Source: Lachnospiraceae bacterium (GTDB lineage: Bacteria > Bacillota_A > Clostridia > Lachnospirales > Lachnospiraceae). From it: a DNA stretch of 9,146 bases. Location: assembly GCA_017542725.1 (NCBI GenBank), contig JAFXWR010000284.1:1-9146 (forward strand). Reading direction: 5' to 3'. Each line of letters begins with the position of its first letter. The first letter of the stretch is position 1. Below the pieces are notes generated by a model, which was not told where the DNA came from, ran no database searches, and was given only the letters and a program-made list of their open reading frames with translations. This document shows, in pieces, positions 6,095 through 9,146 of this stretch. A program made the translations under genes and the position numbers.

Positions 6095-6955
6095 CTAATA
6101 ATTCTTCCTCAACTTTAACAAATAATATTCCCAGGCACCTATGACTATCGCATACTCGGCATTTTCTACAAACACAACTTCATTTTTTGTATACTCAGCT
6201 ATTTTTTTTATACAAGTTTTAACATAATCATCAGCAACCATTGTCCCTATAAATATCGAAGGCTGATTATTATTTATTGATTTTACAATTAGCATTATGT
6301 TCTCTAATATCATATTTAATAATGCAGCAATATAGTCATTTTTATTCGCCTTCTTTTGTATTGCTGCAAAATTTGCCGCTGTTATATCTGATGTCATATT
6401 ACCAATATTGTTCTTACTTATGTCACCAATCATCAAATCAACATGAGATTTATTTCCACTTTTTGCCATATCAATCAAAGTCTTAAAATTAGTTATTTTT
6501 TTATCTTCACACTCTACATTTGATAATATAGCACTTCCAAGTCCTACAAGTGTACCACCACCAAGTCCTGTGCCGCCTATTCTCTCCACTCTTTCCAAAT
6601 CACTATATACAATTGTAGTTCCTGTGCCAATCGAAACAACATTTCCCTTTTCAAGTTTTGAAAGAATTATTCCGCCATAGGCAATAGCATTGAACTCATC
6701 TATCTTTATAATCTCTATGCCTTCAAAGTCATCATCAAGATACGAACTTCCAGTTCCTGTCGCCAGTATCTTTTCTATATTTTTTTTATCAATACTATAT
6801 TTATTTATTATCTCAAAAATAAATAAGGCAAAGTCGGTTGCAATGCTTCTTCCTTTGCCAATAATTTCTATATTTGCTTCTTTTTCATTTTCAGCAATCT
6901 TTAAAACTAAATATTTGAAATTTGTGCTTCCAAAGTCAAATACTAATGTATACAT
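6095..6955 (-). CDS. coaW: Type II pantothenate kinase
   Basis: A 286-residue actin-like-fold kinase that phosphorylates pantothenate, the first step of CoA synthesis. Features of the type II (Staphylococcus-like) family: an N-terminal phosphate loop VFDFGSTNFKYLVLK (5-19), Glu87 in DEFNAIAYGG (86-95) at the expected catalytic position, VSIGTGTT (107-114), and the glycine-rich RIGGTGLGGGTLVGLG (125-140). Length is near that of known members. The ATG overlaps the potC stop (TAATG) and has a good GAGG ribosome binding site 7 bases upstream, so the two genes are translationally coupled. Within the operon it sits between the polyamine ABC transporter and the glycan genes, an uncommon neighbourhood. 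Divergent kinases of the same fold (other ASKHA kinases) are the main alternative, but the glycine-rich motif favours PanK. Confidence 0.88.
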   Translation of the reverse strand: MYTLVFDFGSTNFKYLVLKIAENEKEANIEIIGKGRSIATDFALFIFEIINKYSIDKKNIEKILATGTGSSYLDDDFEGIEIIKIDEFNAIAYGGIILSKLEKGNVVSIGTGTTIVYSDLERVERIGGTGLGGGTLVGLGSAILSNVECEDKKITNFKTLIDMAKSGNKSHVDLMIGDISKNNIGNMTSDITAANFAAIQKKANKNDYIAALLNMILENIMLIVKSINNNQPSIFIGTMVADDYVKTCIKKIAEYTKNEVVFVENAEYAIVIGAWEYYLLKLRKNY

Positions 6956-7749
6956 TAGTCTACCTCATTTCGGTTTGAAACAAAGTTAGTAACAAGCAAA
7001 ACAATAAGAACAATCAAAAACATTATAGTTGAAAGTGCATATAAGGAAGGATTCAATCCTCTCTTAACCTGAGCATAGACAAGTGTGGATATTGTATTTA
7101 TTCCCGCTCCTCTCGTAAAGTGAGTTATAATGAAATCATCTAAACTCATAGTAACTGCAAGCATAAAGCCACTAACAACTCCTGGCATAATCTCTGGCAA
7201 TACAACTTTAAAAAATGCTTGTGAACTAGTTGCACCAAGATCTCTCGCCGCCTGATATTCAAGTTGTGATGCTCCCTTAAGCTTTGGCAGTACTGACAAA
7301 ATTACATATGGTAAATTAAAAGTAATATGTGAAATAAGCACTGTTTTGAATGAAAGTGAAGAAAAAAATGGTATGGCCTTACCCAAGACTATAAAGCAAA
7401 GCATCAATGAAATTCCTGTAACAACATCGGCATTTAGCATAGGAATATTCGTGATGCTCATGTACATAGTTCTTTTTCTTCTTGACATATTGCTTATGGC
7501 AACTGATGCCATAGTTCCGATTATAACTGCTATGATTGACGACAACAAGGCTATAAGTATTGTGTTTTTTAATGCCGAAACTATATTTCTATCTGAAAAC
7601 ATTTGCTGATACCACTTTAAAGAGAAGCCGGTAAAATTCACTCTTGACTTAGAAGAATTAAACGACAAAACTACCATGACCAATATTGGAACATAGGTAA
7701 ATAATAGTATAAATGACAAATATGCATTTTTAATTATTTTTCTAAGCAT
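6955..7749 (-). CDS. potC: Spermidine/putrescine-type ABC transporter permease PotC
   Basis: A 264-residue inner-membrane permease of the PotC family, which pairs with PotB to form the channel for polyamine import driven by PotA. The N terminus MLRKIIKNAYLSFILLFTYV is typical of PotC, with about six hydrophobic segments. The cytoplasmic EAA loop that contacts the ATPase is at about 164-190 (EYQAARDLGATSSQAF and following). The start is 5 bases after the potB stop; a GAGGAG lies about 20 bases upstream inside potB, so initiation is probably coupled. There is no C-terminal PotD fusion: the protein ends at the usual length, and the next gene is coaW instead of a binding-protein gene. Related permeases import iron, sulfate or phosphonates, but both permeases match PotB/PotC best. 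Confidence 0.9.
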   Translation of the reverse strand: MLRKIIKNAYLSFILLFTYVPILVMVVLSFNSSKSRVNFTGFSLKWYQQMFSDRNIVSALKNTILIALLSSIIAVIIGTMASVAISNMSRRKRTMYMSITNIPMLNADVVTGISLMLCFIVLGKAIPFFSSLSFKTVLISHITFNLPYVILSVLPKLKGASQLEYQAARDLGATSSQAFFKVVLPEIMPGVVSGFMLAVTMSLDDFIITHFTRGAGINTISTLVYAQVKRGLNPSLYALSTIMFLIVLIVLLVTNFVSNRNEVD

Positions 7750-7754
7750 AACTT

Positions 7755-8582
7755 TTAAATTAAGTTTGTCTCCTCATCTTTATCAGTAAATTTATTTGTT
7801 ATTCCCATTACAATAAATATAAAAACTATAAGCACTAAAGAAAGTCCAGATCCAAGATGCCAATTTGAAGTGGTTAAAAACTCTTGTTCTATTACATTGC
7901 CTATAAGCAAGAAAAGCCCACCACCAAGCATGTAAGATATAGCAACTGTTGTGAGTGCAGGTATAAACACCATCGTTATGCCTGACACCATGCCCGGGAT
8001 ACTAAGCGGGAAGATAATTCTTGTAAATACTTGGAGTTCGCTTGCTCCCAAATCTCTCGCACCATTTAAGGTGTCATCTTTTATTTTCATAAGTGCATTA
8101 TAAAGTGGCAAAATCATAAAAGGCAAAAAGTCATAAACCATACCAAGAATAATGGCAATTTCTGTATTTACAATATTTATGCCAGGTAATCCAAATTTTG
8201 CAAGAATCAAGTTTATAACTCCTCTCTTTTCTATAAGAGTTAGCCACGCATATATTCTTAAAAGCCCATTCATCCACATAGGTAGTATAAATACATAAAC
8301 CACAAAAGAAGATTTTTTCGTCTTACTATTTCTAAAAATAAGCGCTATAGGATACGCAAGTATGATGCAGATTAGAGTACTTATAAATGCCAATTTAAAC
8401 GCTTGTAAAAAACTTTTAAAATGAATAGGGTTAAAAAAACTTATTACATTATCAAGAGTAAAAGCATTAGCATCATTTGTCAATCCATAATAGACAACAA
8501 AAATAAGCGGGATTACTATGAATCCTATCATCCATATAGAATATGGTGCTGCTACTAATCTGTTTCTCAGTCTACTATTCAC
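7755..8582 (-). CDS. potB: Spermidine/putrescine-type ABC transporter permease PotB
   Basis: A 275-residue permease with the N-terminal pattern expected of PotB (RNRLVAAPYSIWMIGFIVIP) and about six membrane segments. The EAA loop is at about 169-197, with NGARDLGASELQVF at 173-186. It starts with GTG (8582-8580), 2 bases after the potA stop codon; GAGG is about 10 bases upstream. The in-frame ATG at residue 18 would remove the first membrane segment, so the GTG start is preferred. The C terminus is rich in charged residues (TDKDEETNLI). It works with PotC and PotA; the periplasmic-type binding partner PotD is not in the window. Confidence 0.92.
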   Translation of the reverse strand: MNSRLRNRLVAAPYSIWMIGFIVIPLIFVVYYGLTNDANAFTLDNVISFFNPIHFKSFLQAFKLAFISTLICIILAYPIALIFRNSKTKKSSFVVYVFILPMWMNGLLRIYAWLTLIEKRGVINLILAKFGLPGINIVNTEIAIILGMVYDFLPFMILPLYNALMKIKDDTLNGARDLGASELQVFTRIIFPLSIPGMVSGITMVFIPALTTVAISYMLGGGLFLLIGNVIEQEFLTTSNWHLGSGLSLVLIVFIFIVMGITNKFTDKDEETNLI

Positions 8583-8584
8583 TA

Positions 8585-9146
8585 TTATTCTGCCTCATCT
8601 TCAATTGGGTCTATAGCTGCCTCATCTTCTGATGTAGGCTTGTTCATTATTTGTATATTTTGAGGTTCCACATACACTCCAACTTCTTTACCAGGCTCAT
8701 GCAAAATAGTAGAGTGAACTAGCCATTCTTTACCATCATCAGTAACACAAAGCATCTCATACATTTCACCTTTAAATATAACATGAGTCATTCTACCATG
8801 TAATATTGCTTTTTCACTATTAGGTGCTACAATCTCAACATCCTCTGGTCTTATAACTATGTCAACAGCTTTATTTGTACCAAAGCCAGCATCTATACAC
8901 TTAAACTTTTTACCTGATATTTCCACAACATAATCTTCTATCATCTTACCATCTACTATATTGCTATCACCAATAAATGTAGCAACAAAAGCATTTTCAG
9001 GTTCATTGTAAATTTGTTCTGGTGTTCCCATTTGTTGTATATAGCCTTGATTCATTACAACTATTGTGTCAGACATGGTAAGTGCTTCTTCTTGGTCGTG
9101 CGTTACATAAATAAATGTTATACCCAATTCATTTTTTAATCTTATA
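8585..9146 (-). CDS. potA: Polyamine ABC transporter ATP-binding protein PotA, 5' end cut by window edge
   Basis: The C-terminal 186 residues of a PotA-type ATPase; the start lies beyond the right edge. The visible frame opens at 9145 as IRLKNELGITFIYVTHDQEE, which continues a PotA sequence; the TTG at 9127 is an internal Leu codon and not a start. The H-loop (VTHDQEEAL) is present; the Walker A, signature and Walker B motifs lie off the edge. MNQGYIQQMGTPEQIYNEP and FIGDSNI follow, then a TOBE-type C-terminal domain (about residues 60-160). The tail is acidic (EDEAAIDPIEDEAE). It would power the PotB/PotC permease. Related ATPases for other substrates share this layout, but the following potBC pair supports PotA. 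Confidence 0.93.
   Translation of the reverse strand, partial: IRLKNELGITFIYVTHDQEEALTMSDTIVVMNQGYIQQMGTPEQIYNEPENAFVATFIGDSNIVDGKMIEDYVVEISGKKFKCIDAGFGTNKAVDIVIRPEDVEIVAPNSEKAILHGRMTHVIFKGEMYEMLCVTDDGKEWLVHSTILHEPGKEVGVYVEPQNIQIMNKPTSEDEAAIDPIEDEAE

Noticed and set aside
9125..9127. Apparent start of a 180-residue protein at 9127
   Set aside because: The codon is TTG, the frame stays open to the window edge, and the extra residues (IRLKNE) continue the PotA sequence. It is an edge-truncated potA.

Overview
The window is AT-rich, every gene lies on the minus strand, and most genes are separated by only a few bases. The 3D-domain protein with a CxCxxC cluster, the DUF4037 nucleotidyltransferase, a type II pantothenate kinase, a two-gene short-chain ChrA and Firmicute-like potABC genes all point to a low-GC Gram-positive, probably an anaerobic Clostridia relative. 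The genus cannot be fixed from this sequence. No rRNA, tRNA, CRISPR array, insertion sequence or integrase gene was seen.

Read in the direction of transcription (right to left), the first block runs from the right edge to 2474. It holds potA (cut by the window edge), potB, potC, a type II pantothenate kinase, a large multi-pass membrane protein with GT-C glycosyltransferase-like features, a LicD-family phosphotransferase, and two short ChrA-type transporter genes. Gaps are 12 bases or less, and neighbours overlap by 1 base (potC/coaW, membrane protein/licD) or 14 bases (the two chrA genes). This looks like one polycistronic unit. Its promoter would lie beyond the right edge. No potD (substrate-binding protein) follows potC; the pantothenate kinase sits where potD is often found.

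The second block (2459 to 492) has its own extended -10 promoter. It encodes an exported 3D-domain protein, a HIT-family protein and a class II aldolase, and ends at a clear Rho-independent terminator (492-520). A short GC-rich imperfect palindrome separates the first two genes.

The third unit starts at 429 with a separate extended -10 promoter and encodes a DUF4037 nucleotidyltransferase that runs off the left edge. In both the second and third units the TATAAT box ends only 6-7 bases before the ATG and there is no usable Shine-Dalgarno sequence, so both first genes are predicted to be translated from leaderless or almost leaderless mRNAs.

Functionally, the first block combines polyamine-type import, the first step of CoA synthesis, a probable surface-glycan synthesis and decoration pair (GT-C-like protein plus LicD), and a paired anion-type transporter. 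The most unusual points are the predicted leaderless starts, the missing potD with coaW in its place, the uncharacterised GT-C/LicD pair, the roughly 45-residue insertion in one ChrA half, and the divergent active-site surroundings of the aldolase.
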